A DNA stretch of 58,969 nucleotides from Candidatus Bathyarchaeota archaeon (GCA_029881805.1 JAOULW010000012.1:1-58969); one strand, 5' to 3'; positions 8,522 to 17,365 are shown, numbered from the stretch's first letter. A program made the numbers and translations. The notes: a model not told the origin generated them from the letters alone.

Positions 8522-8977
8522 CTAACCAGCTACTTTGTCTATAGCTCTTTCTTCAATAGCCTTTTTCAATCGAATTTCAAGTACGCCATTCTTGTACGCT
8601 GTGCAAATTTTGCTTGGAATCACTCTTTTTGGGAGATTTAAACTTTTGTGGTATTTACGGTTTAGAGTTTCAGCGGATAAGGTCAAACGTTGATCTTTCA
8701 AGCGAATTCTCAGATTCTCCCTCTTAAAGCCTGCAAACTCGGTAATGACTATTATTTCATTTTTTTCCTCGAAGACATCAATCAAAGGCTCAGGCTCTCT
8801 CAGTCTTCTTTCTCCATAAATCCTTGAAGTCCTATACTTGTAGGGATGTGATTGTCTCTTAATCTTGGAAGTTTTGGTTCGAAACTTAGCTGTATTCTTG
8901 TCCTTAGCCTTGTTTAAGGCCTTGAAGACGTCGAATCGTTCCGAATGTCTTTTGGTTCTTCGCCACTTCGCGCTCAA
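8522..8977 (-). CDS. Hsp20/alpha-crystallin-like protein inside the ribosomal operon
   Basis: About 151 aa. The N-terminal half is strongly basic and Arg/Lys-rich (TKTSKIKRQSHPYKYRTSR). The C-terminal half is an alpha-crystallin domain: EPLIDVFEEKNEIIVITEF, then LRIRLKDQRLTLSAE, and KNGVLEIRLKK, which matches the conserved GVLxI/LxK strand of small heat shock proteins. I moved the start from a TTG at 9013 to a TTG at 8977 because GGGGGAG lies 9 nt before the latter. The basic N-terminus could bind rRNA and the ACD could chaperone nascent ribosomal proteins; this is inference. It lies between rpl30 and rpl15, which are normally adjacent, so it is an insertion into a conserved operon. Confidence 0.78.
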   Translation of the reverse strand: MSAKWRRTKRHSERFDVFKALNKAKDKNTAKFRTKTSKIKRQSHPYKYRTSRIYGERRLREPEPLIDVFEEKNEIIVITEFAGFKRENLRIRLKDQRLTLSAETLNRKYHKSLNLPKRVIPSKICTAYKNGVLEIRLKKAIEERAIDKVAG

Positions 8978-9060
8978 ATTTGCCTTCTCCCCCAGATACC
9001 AATGGCATTTCAAAAGTAACTATAAAATCTATCGCAAATAAACATGTCAAAAATAGAATG

Positions 9061-9549
9061 TCAGAGCATTCGCTTTATCAATTCGTTGATTTTTTCCCCT
9101 CGGTATCCCAGTTCGCCACCCATGCCGTAGCCCTTCTTTATTTTCCCTTTAAAGCCTTTGGATGGTGGGTGCAGTTTGAAAACTGTTTGTGTGTGCGGCA
9201 ACTTCCAATATTCAATTTGACAATTGAAAACTGCTTCTGCGAGCCCTTCTAATGTTTCATAGCCGATTTTTTGAAAGTACTCATCGGCTAGTTTCTTGTT
9301 ACCGGTAGCTCTTCCTCTTTCCCTTATCATCATATTCACAATTTCTTTTGACGTTTCGCCCCACGCGATGAAATTCTGTGCTGTTTTCAGCATCCCCAGA
9401 AATGACGGACGATCATCGAGTAACACCGCATGATTATTTCTTGTTAAATTAAGCATTTTTAGGGTCTCCCTAACATGCCTTGAGGCGCTAATTGTTCCTC
9501 GAATTCTCACAACTGCAATGCATTTGCGTTCCTTCGCTTCCTCTCCCAA
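9061..9549 (-). CDS. rpl30: Ribosomal protein uL30
   Basis: 162 aa, the long archaeal form. The core AVVRIRGTISASRHVRETL and LNLTRNNHAVLLDD is the uL30 ferredoxin-like fold; the C-terminal part, with HPPSKGFKGKIKKGYGMGG, is the archaeal/eukaryotic L7-type extension. It starts with a TTG immediately after the TAG of rps5, and GGTGA upstream supports this. It belongs to the central protuberance side of the large subunit. Confidence 0.94.
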   Translation of the reverse strand: MGEEAKERKCIAVVRIRGTISASRHVRETLKMLNLTRNNHAVLLDDRPSFLGMLKTAQNFIAWGETSKEIVNMMIRERGRATGNKKLADEYFQKIGYETLEGLAEAVFNCQIEYWKLPHTQTVFKLHPPSKGFKGKIKKGYGMGGELGYRGEKINELIKRML

Positions 9550-10191
9550 CTATTTCACCCAATCCACTGACGTTATTAAGCTGTAGGTTTTCTTTAACGC
9601 ATCAAAAACTGCGTAGGCAAAGGAAGGAATTGTTCTTGTGGAACCGTAACTTCTTGTCCAGCAGTCTCTTATGCCGGCAAGATTCAAAACTACTTTCGCA
9701 ACTTCACTCGCGACAAGACCTAAACCCCTTGGTCCAGGAATAATATTTACCCTTACACTACCACATTTCCCCTCAACTTGAAACGGTATGGAGTGGGATC
9801 TTCCGCAACCACATTCCCAGCTTCCGCATCCGCGTCTTACTGGGACAATATTTAGGCGGGCGTCTGCTGCGGCTTTCTGTATGGCTGTTCGCACTTGTCT
9901 TGCCTTTCCTGAACCTAAACCTATATAGCCGTCTCTGTTTCCAACGGCAACAATTGCCTTGAAACTTGATTTTTCCCCGGCATCTGTCTGCTTTTGAACC
10001 AAGTTTATGTTTATGACCTCTTCTTGTAATTCTGGAAGTAATACATCAACAATTTGGTGCTCACGTATCTGCAAGCCTTCCATGAAAACTTCTTCGATGG
10101 ATGTTACTCGTCCCTCTTGAATCATTTTTCCGAGGCGGGTCTTCGGAACCCACTGGTCCAAGCTTTCCGACGCTCTTCTTCTGGATTTCAA
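9550..10191 (-). CDS. rps5: Ribosomal protein uS5
   Basis: 213 aa. An S5 N-terminal double-stranded RNA-binding domain is followed by the C-terminal domain with [15 protein letters not shown] and [14 protein letters not shown]. It sits at the mRNA entry and decoding-fidelity region of the 30S subunit. The start is a TTG with a perfect GGAGGT 8 nt upstream; it overlaps the end of rpl18 by 4 bp, indicating translational coupling. Confidence 0.95.
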   Translation of the reverse strand: MKSRRRASESLDQWVPKTRLGKMIQEGRVTSIEEVFMEGLQIREHQIVDVLLPELQEEVININLVQKQTDAGEKSSFKAIVAVGNRDGYIGLGSGKARQVRTAIQKAAADARLNIVPVRRGCGSWECGCGRSHSIPFQVEGKCGSVRVNIIPGPRGLGLVASEVAKVVLNLAGIRDCWTRSYGSTRTIPSFAYAVFDALKKTYSLITSVDWVK

Positions 10192-10796
10192 GTTTTCTTA
10201 CCTCCATTCTTAAATGCGGCGATGATGTCCGCTTTGACTTCTGCAAAATGTTTTGGAAGACTATCTGGAGAGATTTTTTGTTCCAAATATCTGGAAAATT
10301 TGGACTGGTACTCTTCTGGATTAGTGGCTAAATTCTCTGCATACTTTGCGATATGTTCGCCTTCTACCTTCTTTTCATCAGGTAGCTTTTCCTCGTTGCA
10401 TGGTACATCTACACCAGCGTCCAAGATCCCCTTTAACGCAGCGAATACTCTTGCACCTTTCGAAGGAGAGTGTAATCCTATATCCAGAATTGCTTCGCCT
10501 ATGTCGCTGGCTTTGGCTTTTAATCCACAAACTAACCCTGTTAAATAAGCCGCTGGAAGATTTCCTCTTGGAGCCTTCCATCCGTACTTTCTTGCTAATT
10601 CTCTGCTGTGGGATGAGACTATAACTTCATCTCCTTTTGGCTTAGCTACTATTATCTGAGCAGTAATGTTATTAAGAGTGCCACGTACTACCAGCCGTGG
10701 TTTTCCAGAAAGCACAAGTCCCTTTCTTTTTCTATAATCTGTTTTTCCCTCTCTCCTTCGCCGAAAAGGAACGTATTTGAGGGAGTTTTTGGGCAC
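10188..10796 (-). CDS. rpl18: Ribosomal protein uL18
   Basis: 202 aa from a GTG at 10796. The conserved [20 protein letters not shown]-terminus and [17 protein letters not shown] strand identify the archaeal/eukaryotic uL18 (L5-like) that binds 5S rRNA. The GTG overlaps the TAG stop of rpl19e by one base (TAGTG) and has GGAGG 8 nt upstream, so I prefer it to a TTG five codons earlier. Confidence 0.95.
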   Translation of the reverse strand: MPKNSLKYVPFRRRREGKTDYRKRKGLVLSGKPRLVVRGTLNNITAQIIVAKPKGDEVIVSSHSRELARKYGWKAPRGNLPAAYLTGLVCGLKAKASDIGEAILDIGLHSPSKGARVFAALKGILDAGVDVPCNEEKLPDEKKVEGEHIAKYAENLATNPEEYQSKFSRYLEQKISPDSLPKHFAEVKADIIAAFKNGGKKT

Positions 10797-11251
10797 TAGC
10801 GTTTCCTCCAAAGTTCTCGAGTCTTTAGATAGCGCTCCATATCGGAGACTGATGAAAATCGTCCACTGCTTGCCATCTTGTACATTTTTCGGTACGTACT
10901 TTCTGCGATAATTCTGCTAGTTTTCAGTTCGCGCAGTCTCTTTCTTAAAGCTCGAATCCTAATCATCCAAGCCTCTTTCTTGGAAACTCTTGCATGTGCT
11001 GATCCGCTTCTGCTGCCTGGCCCGCTTCGTCTTCCTTTCTTTTTCTTTTCACGTATGAGGCGCGCCCTAGCGCGGCTTACGCCTTTTTCTGGCAGCGATT
11101 TAATGACTCCTTCATGGATTAATTTCCTAATTTCCTCTCGAGTTATTGCTGTTTCTGTATCCTCTGTCTTCTCGGGATCTATCCAAACTCGGTTTTGTCC
11201 TACCTTCAGTATTTGCGCTGCTAGGCGTCTTTGACTCTTAAGATCTGTCAT
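10796..11251 (-). CDS. rpl19e: Ribosomal protein eL19
   Basis: 151 aa, usual length. Begins [18 protein letters not shown] and has the [20 protein letters not shown] basic linker and the long C-terminal helix ([16 protein letters not shown]) of eL19, a protein of archaeal and eukaryotic large subunits that forms a bridge to the small subunit. Its start overlaps rpl32e by 4 bp. Confidence 0.96.
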   Translation of the reverse strand: MTDLKSQRRLAAQILKVGQNRVWIDPEKTEDTETAITREEIRKLIHEGVIKSLPEKGVSRARARLIREKKKKGRRSGPGSRSGSAHARVSKKEAWMIRIRALRKRLRELKTSRIIAESTYRKMYKMASSGRFSSVSDMERYLKTRELWRKR

Positions 11252-11790
11252 CGAGTTTCAGCACTTCCTTTAGGTTTTCTAGCTTTTCTCCGAGGTCGCT
11301 TCGTCTTCTTCTTTTCTGTTATTTGTTCTTTCTCAGGTTTTTCTTCGTCTTCCCGTTCTTCTAGCAATTCTTTTTCTTCTTCAGCCTTTTCTTTAGCCTC
11401 TTTTAGATTTAAAACTCTTATTTTCCGCTTTCTTGCTTCAACGAGGATTTTCACTCTTTTTCTTTTGCCAACTGTACGTGCAATTCGTATGGCGTGAGTT
11501 TTCCGGTCAATTTCTTCAAGCTTTTCTGCATTGTGTGTTAAAACTTCTTGGAATCCAGATGGATGCATTCCTCTCGTAATTTTTGGTCCCCGGTATCCAG
11601 TGCTAACTGATGGTGGCCATCCCTTAATTTTTCTTCGCACTTTGTTGTCTAAACCTTTTGGTCTTCGCCAATTTTTCTTCAAGCGCTTATATCGCCAACT
11701 TTCTTGTCTTGCAAAATTGGGCTTCTTCTTTTTCAAACGCTTCCTCAGTTCTAGTGAATTTCTTGTTGGTGGGATTTCTTGTTTCGCCAT
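11248..11790 (-). CDS. rpl32e: Ribosomal protein eL32 with charged C-terminal tail
   Basis: 180 aa. The core, with PNFARQESWRYKRLKKNWRR and GWPPSVSTGYRGPKITRGMH, is a clear eL32. From about residue 130 it continues with a Glu/Lys-rich, low-complexity tail of about 50 residues (KEAKEKAEEEKELLEE onwards, ending in a basic KRPRRKARKPKG), which is beyond the usual family end and probably disordered. It overlaps both neighbours by 1-4 bp. Confidence 0.95.
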   Translation of the reverse strand: MAKQEIPPTRNSLELRKRLKKKKPNFARQESWRYKRLKKNWRRPKGLDNKVRRKIKGWPPSVSTGYRGPKITRGMHPSGFQEVLTHNAEKLEEIDRKTHAIRIARTVGKRKRVKILVEARKRKIRVLNLKEAKEKAEEEKELLEEREDEEKPEKEQITEKKKTKRPRRKARKPKGSAETR

Positions 11791-12335
11791 TATCCCATTC
11801 CCTCGCTACGTTCGTGCACGTATATGCCATCTAGGAAGACGCGGGGATCTTTCCTCTTCACTCTTGTTGCTTGTTCAATGTTTGCTGCTGTCTGGCTTAC
11901 GTCCTCCAGATTTATGCCTTGAATAATTATGTCTTCGCTCTGAACCTTGACTTGAGAATCACCCATAATCTTGGCCTTTCTCGGGTTTCGCTCTCCAGTG
12001 AAGTTTTCAATCAGAATAGTTTTATCCTTAACCTTGATTGAAACTGGAAAGTGAGAGAAGACTATTTTGAGTTTGTATGTAAATCCTTTTCTGACTCCTG
12101 TAATCATGTTTTGGATATGTGAATAAATGGTGCCCACTAGAGAGGCTTCTTTTTTTCGTGGCCATTCAGCCCAGATACGAATGACTTTCTCGCGGAGTTC
12201 AATTGACACAGGAGCAAAGGAAAAATCTTTGGTTAGTGTTCCTTTGGTGCCTTTGGCTGTGACTTTTCTCCCCTCTATGGTCACTTCTACGTCGTCTGGG
12301 ATTTGAATTGTTTTTGATATTTCTACAGCTCGCAT
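11790..12335 (-). CDS. rpl6: Ribosomal protein uL6
   Basis: 181 aa, two tandem uL6 domains. It opens ISKTIQIPDDVEVTIEGRKV and contains GTIYSHIQNMITGVRKGFTY, both conserved in archaeal uL6. It binds 23S rRNA near the factor-binding centre. The stop and the ATG of rpl32e overlap at one base; rps8 precedes it by 16 nt. Confidence 0.96.
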   Translation of the reverse strand: MRAVEISKTIQIPDDVEVTIEGRKVTAKGTKGTLTKDFSFAPVSIELREKVIRIWAEWPRKKEASLVGTIYSHIQNMITGVRKGFTYKLKIVFSHFPVSIKVKDKTILIENFTGERNPRKAKIMGDSQVKVQSEDIIIQGINLEDVSQTAANIEQATRVKRKDPRVFLDGIYVHERSEGMG

Positions 12336-12351
12336 TTGGGGGCACCTTTTT

Positions 12352-12738
12352 CTAATAAACGAATGCTAATAGTCTGCCTCCGATGCTTTTTTCTTTTGCT
12401 TCTTTGTGGGATACTACTCCTTTTGAGGTCGAAACGACTAGTATGCCCACATCTCTTGATGGAAGGAAGTTTTTCTCCCATTCTTCTATCTCGTCTATGC
12501 TGACGGAAAAGCGCGGTCTTATGGCTCCGCATTTGTTAACTCTCCCTAAGAGTTGAACTTTGAATTTTCCAGAACGCCCATCGTCAATAAATTCGAACTC
12601 TCCAATGTAGCCGTTCAACTGTATAATCCGTAAAACCCTACCTAAGAGCTTAGACGCTGGGTTGATTATGCATTCACGTTTGTTGCGCATCTCATTGTTT
12701 ATGATTGTTGTCAAACCATTTGCCAAAGTGTCCATCAT
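12352..12738 (-). CDS. rps8: Ribosomal protein uS8
   Basis: 128 aa. Typical archaeal uS8 start [19 protein letters not shown] and a C-terminal rRNA-binding segment with [17 protein letters not shown]. The start is ATG-ATG (12738 or 12735) with GAGGT just upstream. A primary binder of helix 21 of 16S rRNA. Confidence 0.95.
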   Translation of the reverse strand: MMDTLANGLTTIINNEMRNKRECIINPASKLLGRVLRIIQLNGYIGEFEFIDDGRSGKFKVQLLGRVNKCGAIRPRFSVSIDEIEEWEKNFLPSRDVGILVVSTSKGVVSHKEAKEKSIGGRLLAFVY

Positions 12739-12749
12739 GATTTACCTCG

Positions 12750-12914
12750 TTACTCATATTTTTTGAACCCAAGTTTTCTTGCTACTTCCCTAAAACAATG
12801 ACGACACAAATATAAATCGTAACGTCGGATAACAGGTCCGTAAGACCCACATCTGCTGCATGGTCTTGTCACCTTACCAAACTTTCTTTCTTTTTTAGGT
12901 CTCTGCTTGCCCAT
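12750..12914 (-). CDS. rps14: Ribosomal protein uS14 (zinc-binding, 54 aa)
   Basis: A short gene found by reading the gap between rps8 and rpl5. The 54-aa product starts [18 protein letters not shown] and carries two CxxC pairs, CSRC (C19/C22) and CRHC (C37/C40), which bind zinc, and ends with the conserved [14 protein letters not shown]. This is the archaeal zinc-containing uS14 (S29-like) of the small-subunit head. The order rpl5-rps14-rps8 is the standard spc arrangement. The ATG is at 12914; an overlapping ATG 4 nt upstream is in another frame. Confidence 0.95.
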   Translation of the reverse strand: MGKQRPKKERKFGKVTRPCSRCGSYGPVIRRYDLYLCRHCFREVARKLGFKKYE

Positions 12915-12929
12915 ACATATTCACCAATT

Positions 12930-13469
12930 CTATGTGACTTCAATTCCCAAAAAATCTTTAGCAAGCGTGATGGATTCGTCTGGCTTCAAAATGTGTTTTG
13001 AACCTAACATCGCCTTTTCTCTTCGACGGCTCCTAATGCGGTATCCAGGACGACTGACCGAGACGCAGACATCCATGCCGAATATGCCTACTTCTGGATC
13101 GTATTTTACACCAGGAAGTTCGATGTGTTCCTTTATACCAAAAGAGAAGTTACCATATTCGTCAAAGCATTGTCTAGAAAGCTTGTTGTCCACTACTGGT
13201 AAAACTTTCTTTAAGAAATCTATTGCTTTTTGTTTCCTGAGCGTTACGATGCACGCTATCGGCTCGCCTTTTCTTATTCCAAAATCTCTTATGGTTTTCT
13301 TGGCTTTTCTTTTACATGGTGTTTGACCGGCCAATTCTTTCAAGACCGTTGTGGCCCTTTCTAGTGGTTCTCCGGATTTTCCAACGCTAATATTGACCAC
13401 AACTTTGTCAATTTTCGGTTTAAGCATCGGCTGTTCTTTCCATGCCTTGCGGATTTCGTCTTCAGACAA
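12930..13469 (-). CDS. rpl5: Ribosomal protein uL5
   Basis: 179 aa. KIDKVVVNISVGKSGEPLERA and PIACIVTLRKQKAIDFL are conserved uL5 segments; the C-terminus has SRPGYRIRSRRREKAMLG. It anchors 5S rRNA to the large subunit. Starts with a TTG at 13469 that has GGAGG 9 nt upstream and lies inside the last codons of rps4e (8 bp overlap), suggesting coupled translation. Confidence 0.95.
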   Translation of the reverse strand: MSEDEIRKAWKEQPMLKPKIDKVVVNISVGKSGEPLERATTVLKELAGQTPCKRKAKKTIRDFGIRKGEPIACIVTLRKQKAIDFLKKVLPVVDNKLSRQCFDEYGNFSFGIKEHIELPGVKYDPEVGIFGMDVCVSVSRPGYRIRSRRREKAMLGSKHILKPDESITLAKDFLGIEVT

Positions 13470-14235
13470 CGTTGGCTGCCTCCGTTATGGAAAAGAGTGG
13501 TTTTGTCTCGCCTACTGCAAAGATAAAGTTCAGAATTGTTTGATAGCGAGTGCCATTTTCGCTCTCAATTGTTACAAGGGCGCTCCTTTGCTTCTTTCCT
13601 TCTGCCTTTTCAATTCCAACTATTTTGCCATGTTTCCCGATGTTTTTTCCGCCTGTTATCATCGCAAAATCGTTTTCTTTCATTTTTACATGTTCAAGGA
13701 TTTGCCTCTCGGGCAGACTTATTTTCAAAGTGTCAAGAGTCTTGTAAATGTCCTCTTGCGGGTTTTTTGGATCAGCAATTTTCAATAGTAAGTTTGAACC
13801 ATCATGAAGACTAAGCTGTACGTGCCCATTCCTAACAACCCTTTTGTCTTCTATTCTACAAAGCTTGAACGTTGTCTCTTCCTTGTCAATTGGGTTTAAG
13901 ATTAGACCCTTCTCAGATGGCAATACTCTGAAGAATTTTTCGGCGTTTGGAATGGAAATAACGTCCATTAAACCTACTGGAAAGTCATCTTTCCGCCTAA
14001 CTTTTCCATCTACATACACTTTCCCTTGCGCGACTATTTTTTTTGCTTCTTTCCTTGTCTTGGCGAATCCAAGAACGTTGCGAAGAACCAGAGCCAGAGG
14101 TAGGCAGCTTTCTATTGGGTGAGGTCCAGGAGATGGTTTTACAACCCAGACAGTTTCTTTTCTGTGAATTGGCCAGAATCTCGGAGCAGGTTTACTCTTT
14201 AAACCTCTAGATCCTCCTTTCTTGCCCAAATTCAT
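13462..14235 (-). CDS. rps4e: Ribosomal protein eS4
   Basis: 257 aa, full family length. N-terminus RGLKSKPAPRFWPIHRKE, an S4-like RNA-binding domain (VLGFAKTRKEAKKIVAQG), a central domain and a KOW motif (FAMITGGKNIGKHGKIVG). Archaeal and eukaryotic small-subunit protein. It overlaps rpl24 upstream by 4 bp. Confidence 0.96.
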   Translation of the reverse strand: MNLGKKGGSRGLKSKPAPRFWPIHRKETVWVVKPSPGPHPIESCLPLALVLRNVLGFAKTRKEAKKIVAQGKVYVDGKVRRKDDFPVGLMDVISIPNAEKFFRVLPSEKGLILNPIDKEETTFKLCRIEDKRVVRNGHVQLSLHDGSNLLLKIADPKNPQEDIYKTLDTLKISLPERQILEHVKMKENDFAMITGGKNIGKHGKIVGIEKAEGKKQRSALVTIESENGTRYQTILNFIFAVGETKPLFSITEAANVV

Positions 14236-14858
14236 TTTCCTCCTACAGTTTTCATAGTACTTTTGCGTTTAGCTCTTGTTTTCTTTTTCTTCGGTTTTTC
14301 TCCTTTTTTGGCCTTCTCGGCCGCCCTTTCCTTTTTTACTGCAGCTACTCTTTTGATTGTTTTTTTCTTTCTTTTCCTTGTTTTCTTGGCTTTCGGCTTC
14401 TCTTCGACAATTTCTTTTACTTCTGCAACCTCTTTTGGGGGTCTCTCTCTAATTTCTATCTCCATTGCTTCTTCTACTTTCTTGTGAGCTTCTTTTCTCC
14501 TTTCCAATATTTTCTTTCGCCATTTATCATCAAGGTTTATGCTTGTAATCATCACTTTAGATGGATGAACGGGAACAAATATAGTGGTTCCATCAACTTT
14601 TTCCCGTGTTAAACCTTCAACATAAATTCTGTATTTTTTCCTGTCTACGCGATTTATTTTTCCTTCAAATCCTTTGTGGTCTCCTCGCATTATGCGCACC
14701 GTGTCGCCGCTTCTGACCGAGAGGGATTTCACCTTGTGTGAGGCTTTCAGCTGTGGCGAAAGAGGCGAACCGAAAAATTTGTAACGTATGTGATCTGGTG
14801 CCTGGTGAAGCATTTTTCTTTGTTTTTTCGGTTTTGTTACTGGCTTTGTTGCTTGCAT
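14232..14858 (-). CDS. rpl24: Ribosomal protein uL24 with long basic tail
   Basis: 208 aa. The KOW domain (SVRSGDTVRIMRGDHKGFEG) and the archaeal N-terminus HQAPDHIRYKFFGSPLSP mark uL24, an early 50S assembly initiator. After about residue 115 there is a Lys/Arg/Glu-rich, probably disordered tail of some 90 residues (for example KKTRKRKKKTIKR and KPKKKKTRAKRK), much longer than the family core. RBS GGAG lies upstream. Confidence 0.94.
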   Translation of the reverse strand: MQATKPVTKPKKQRKMLHQAPDHIRYKFFGSPLSPQLKASHKVKSLSVRSGDTVRIMRGDHKGFEGKINRVDRKKYRIYVEGLTREKVDGTTIFVPVHPSKVMITSINLDDKWRKKILERRKEAHKKVEEAMEIEIRERPPKEVAEVKEIVEEKPKAKKTRKRKKKTIKRVAAVKKERAAEKAKKGEKPKKKKTRAKRKSTMKTVGGK

Positions 14859-14871
14859 TTTCTTTTCTCCT

Positions 14872-15312
14872 CTATACTATTATGCTGGCGGCACTTGCTA
14901 TTCTAGGCCATCTTTCTGCGGCTTCTTTTGCTACTGGTCCGCGGATTTCTGAGCCTTTCATTTCCCCATCTGGAGTTATTACCACTGCCGCATTATCTTC
15001 GAATTGAACCCATACTCCTTCTGCTCTTCTGTACGGTTTTCTCTGTCTCACAATCACGGCTTGGAAGAGTTTCTTCCTCATGTCAGGTGCACCACGCCTT
15101 ACAGAAACTGTTATCCTATCTCCCACAGCGGCGGATGGGTAGCGTCGCAGTCTTCCCTTGTAACCCATAACTTGAACTAATCGCAGTTCTCTGGCTCCGC
15201 TGTTGTCAGTGCATCTTAGCATTGAGCCAGCTGGGAGTCCCCTGGATATTTTTGGTCCATGTCCAAGCATTCCTTTTGCAATTAATGCCCTATGTTTTCC
15301 TTTTGCCGCCAT
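14872..15312 (-). CDS. rpl14: Ribosomal protein uL14
   Basis: 146 aa from the ATG at 15312; a GTG two codons earlier (15318, overlapping the rps17 stop) is an alternative. Conserved [19 protein letters not shown] and [18 protein letters not shown] identify uL14, which sits at the subunit interface and is the docking site of anti-association factors. GGAGG precedes both candidate starts. Confidence 0.95.
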   Translation of the reverse strand: MAAKGKHRALIAKGMLGHGPKISRGLPAGSMLRCTDNSGARELRLVQVMGYKGRLRRYPSAAVGDRITVSVRRGAPDMRKKLFQAVIVRQRKPYRRAEGVWVQFEDNAAVVITPDGEMKGSEIRGPVAKEAAERWPRIASAASIIV

Positions 15313-15314
15313 TT

Positions 15315-15632
15315 TCACTGTTCCTCCAGTTTCTCAACAACAGTAAATGATACGGTCTTGCTTATTGGGCGGCATTCAGCTATTATTACCCTGTCTCTTT
15401 CTTTGGCATCTATGCACGGCGGGTTATGGGATAGAATGCGACTATGTCTCCTTTCGTATCTCATAAATTTCGGAACGTAGTAAAGGTAGTCACGCTTCAC
15501 TGTGACCGTCTTATCCATTTTTGCGCTTACAACGAGCCCTTCTAGTACACGACCTCTTACTGGGAGCTCTCCGTGAAACGGACAATTTCTGTCGTTGCAG
15601 GTTTTTTTGGGCTTTTTGAAAGTCAACGACAT
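15315..15632 (-). CDS. rps17: Ribosomal protein uS17
   Basis: 105 aa. [20 protein letters not shown] is the archaeal/eukaryotic uS17 N-terminus and is followed by the OB-fold [18 protein letters not shown]. The start ATG at 15632 overlaps the TAA of rnp1 (TAATG) and has GGAG about 9 nt upstream, so I prefer it to an ATG two codons earlier. Confidence 0.95.
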   Translation of the reverse strand: MSLTFKKPKKTCNDRNCPFHGELPVRGRVLEGLVVSAKMDKTVTVKRDYLYYVPKFMRYERRHSRILSHNPPCIDAKERDRVIIAECRPISKTVSFTVVEKLEEQ

Positions 15633-15913
15633 TACCATAATCTCCTAATATGCCTTTTGAGGCGGTCTTCTGGTCTTCCCACCAGAAGTTCGCCTTTGAT
15701 TTCGACAGTTGTTCCGTCTGAAAACCTGAAATGAAAGACAGCCGAGTTTTTTACAACGATTTTTCTTTTTCCTTCGTGCGATACTGTAAAGGTGTTGCGG
15801 GTCTCATCTATTATTTTTCCGCATATTCCGACATAATTCGGATGCCTACTTTTGGCAACTTTGACCTCATTTCCAATAAATTCGGAGCGGATCACATCGG
15901 GCGTTACTTTCAT
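15632..15913 (-). CDS. rnp1: Ribonuclease P protein component 1 (Rpp29/Pop4)
   Basis: 93 aa, the usual archaeal size. The Sm-like barrel is seen in EFIGNEVKVAKSRHPNYVG and GICGKIIDETRNTFTV. With Rpp21 it binds the specificity part of RNase P RNA for tRNA 5' maturation. Its place between rpl29 and rps17 is conserved in archaea. The eIF1/SUI1 gene that sits here in some lineages is absent. Confidence 0.94.
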   Translation of the reverse strand: MKVTPDVIRSEFIGNEVKVAKSRHPNYVGICGKIIDETRNTFTVSHEGKRKIVVKNSAVFHFRFSDGTTVEIKGELLVGRPEDRLKRHIRRLW

Positions 15914-16149
15914 CTCTTTCTCTTCCCCTTAGGCTTCGCTTTTTCTGGTTCGAGTCTTTGCTCGTTCTCTATTGTCAATATTCTGGCAATGGTTTTACGT
16001 AGCTCTTTTATTCTAGCTGGATTTTCAACTGTGCCGCCTGCTTTAATCATGGTTTTCAGTCTAAGCAGTTCTGTTTTGAGTTCATTGAGTTTTTTCATTC
16101 GACTTTCAGATGACATATCGCGTATTTCTTTCAGTCGCAGTATCGGCAT
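15910..16149 (-). CDS. rpl29: Ribosomal protein uL29
   Basis: 79 aa, two long helices. LRLKEIRDMSSESRMKKL and ENPARIKELRKTIARILT are typical. It lies near the exit tunnel of the large subunit. It abuts the stop of rps3 and overlaps rnp1 by 4 bp. The C-terminus is strongly basic. Confidence 0.95.
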   Translation of the reverse strand: MPILRLKEIRDMSSESRMKKLNELKTELLRLKTMIKAGGTVENPARIKELRKTIARILTIENEQRLEPEKAKPKGKRKR

Positions 16150-16836
16150 TTATTCGGTTGCCTCCTCTTCATTGTTTGTTTCTTCAGGTACCGGTTCCAG
16201 CGTTTCTTCTGTTTCCTTCACGATTTCTTCTTCCGGCGGAGGTTCCTCTGCTATTTGAATCTTGTCTGGAAATCTTGCGTCTGGAGGCATTATCTTAACT
16301 CTTACACCGAATATGCCTGGTTTCAATTGGACATGAAACTCAGCTTTTCGCATGTACTTTAGTGGAGGGTCTCCGCATTTCGGAAAGTATCCGGCTTTGA
16401 ATTTCTCATATCTTGCCCTTTCGGTTCTTAATTTACCGCTTATGATTATTTCCGCGCCTAAGGCTCCGGCTTCCATAACTTGATTTAGAGCCCAAAATCC
16501 AGCGCGTCTATAATGCACGCCTCTTTGTAAGGCTGAGGCGATACGTGAGGCAACAACATAAGCGTTTAACTCGGGAATTTCAATTTCGGAAACAGAAATT
16601 TGGGGGTTTGGAACTTTGAATTTTTCTTCTAAAAGACTTGCAAGTTCTCTTATGGTGCCTCCACCACGTCCTATGACCAAGCCTGGGCGCATCGCATAAA
16701 TCACTATATGCGTTCCCAAGGGTGTTTTTGATATGGTCACCCCGCCATATCCAGCTCTTTCAAGTTTTCTCTCTAAAAATTCGTCAATTTCCGTTTTCTT
16801 TATAGATTCTGTTATAAAATGTTTCACAGCAGCCAT
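16150..16836 (-). CDS. rps3: Ribosomal protein uS3
   Basis: 228 aa. An N-terminal KH domain with VIGRGGGTIRELASLLEEKF and the S3 C-terminal domain with IKIMPPDARFPDKI-like sequence. It lines the mRNA entry. The last 30 residues are acidic (EEPPPEEEIVKETEETLEP), an extension common in archaea. The ATG overlaps the rpl22 stop (TAATG). Confidence 0.95.
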   Translation of the reverse strand: MAAVKHFITESIKKTEIDEFLERKLERAGYGGVTISKTPLGTHIVIYAMRPGLVIGRGGGTIRELASLLEEKFKVPNPQISVSEIEIPELNAYVVASRIASALQRGVHYRRAGFWALNQVMEAGALGAEIIISGKLRTERARYEKFKAGYFPKCGDPPLKYMRKAEFHVQLKPGIFGVRVKIMPPDARFPDKIQIAEEPPPEEEIVKETEETLEPVPEETNNEEEATE

Positions 16837-17324
16837 TATGCTTTTTCTCCGGTTTCTGATCGCTCCTCTAGTACTATTTCAATGTGGGACAAAGTTTGGA
16901 ATTTCGGTGTGGCTCTTCCATGTGCTCTTTGCATGAATCGTTTGATTTTCATTCCGGGATACGCAGATGCGTGTATGATGCGGAGTCTGTCGCTGTCTAA
17001 GCCTTTGTTTTCGGCGTTTGTCTCTGCCCCTTCAAGTGTTTTTAGGATATGTTTTGCTGCTTTTATTGGGTATCTGCCTGCGTAGGCTCTTTCGAGTCCG
17101 TGACGATGTCCCAGTTTTTTTGTGAATCTTCTGAATGGAACTGGCTTCTTTTTAGCTATGACATCTCGCAGGTATTGCTTTGCGTGGGGAAGCATCATTC
17201 CCTTAATCGTTTTACATACTTCTCGGGATGATTTATGGGATACCCTAACCTCTCGTCCGCTTGCTTTTGCGGTTTTCTCTGGGTCTAATTCCTCTTCTGT
17301 TATAGAGTATCCCCATTTTGGCAC
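16836..17324 (-). CDS. rpl22: Ribosomal protein uL22, first gene of the operon
   Basis: 162 aa from a GTG at 17324. The product then starts at VPKWGYSITEEELDPEKT, the normal archaeal uL22 N-terminus; a TTG 28 codons upstream would add a non-conserved stretch that lies across the TATA box. GGAGAG is about 8 nt before the GTG. Conserved KPVPFRRFTKKLGHRHGLE and the RAHGRATPKFQTLSHIEIVL hairpin that reaches the exit tunnel. In most archaea rpl22 follows L3-L4-L23-L2-S19; here it is the first ribosomal gene and has its own promoter. Confidence 0.94.
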   Translation of the reverse strand: MPKWGYSITEEELDPEKTAKASGREVRVSHKSSREVCKTIKGMMLPHAKQYLRDVIAKKKPVPFRRFTKKLGHRHGLERAYAGRYPIKAAKHILKTLEGAETNAENKGLDSDRLRIIHASAYPGMKIKRFMQRAHGRATPKFQTLSHIEIVLEERSETGEKA

Positions 17325-17365
17325 TCTGTATTCTCTCCAACTGTGCAAATCAACAGCGTTATGGC

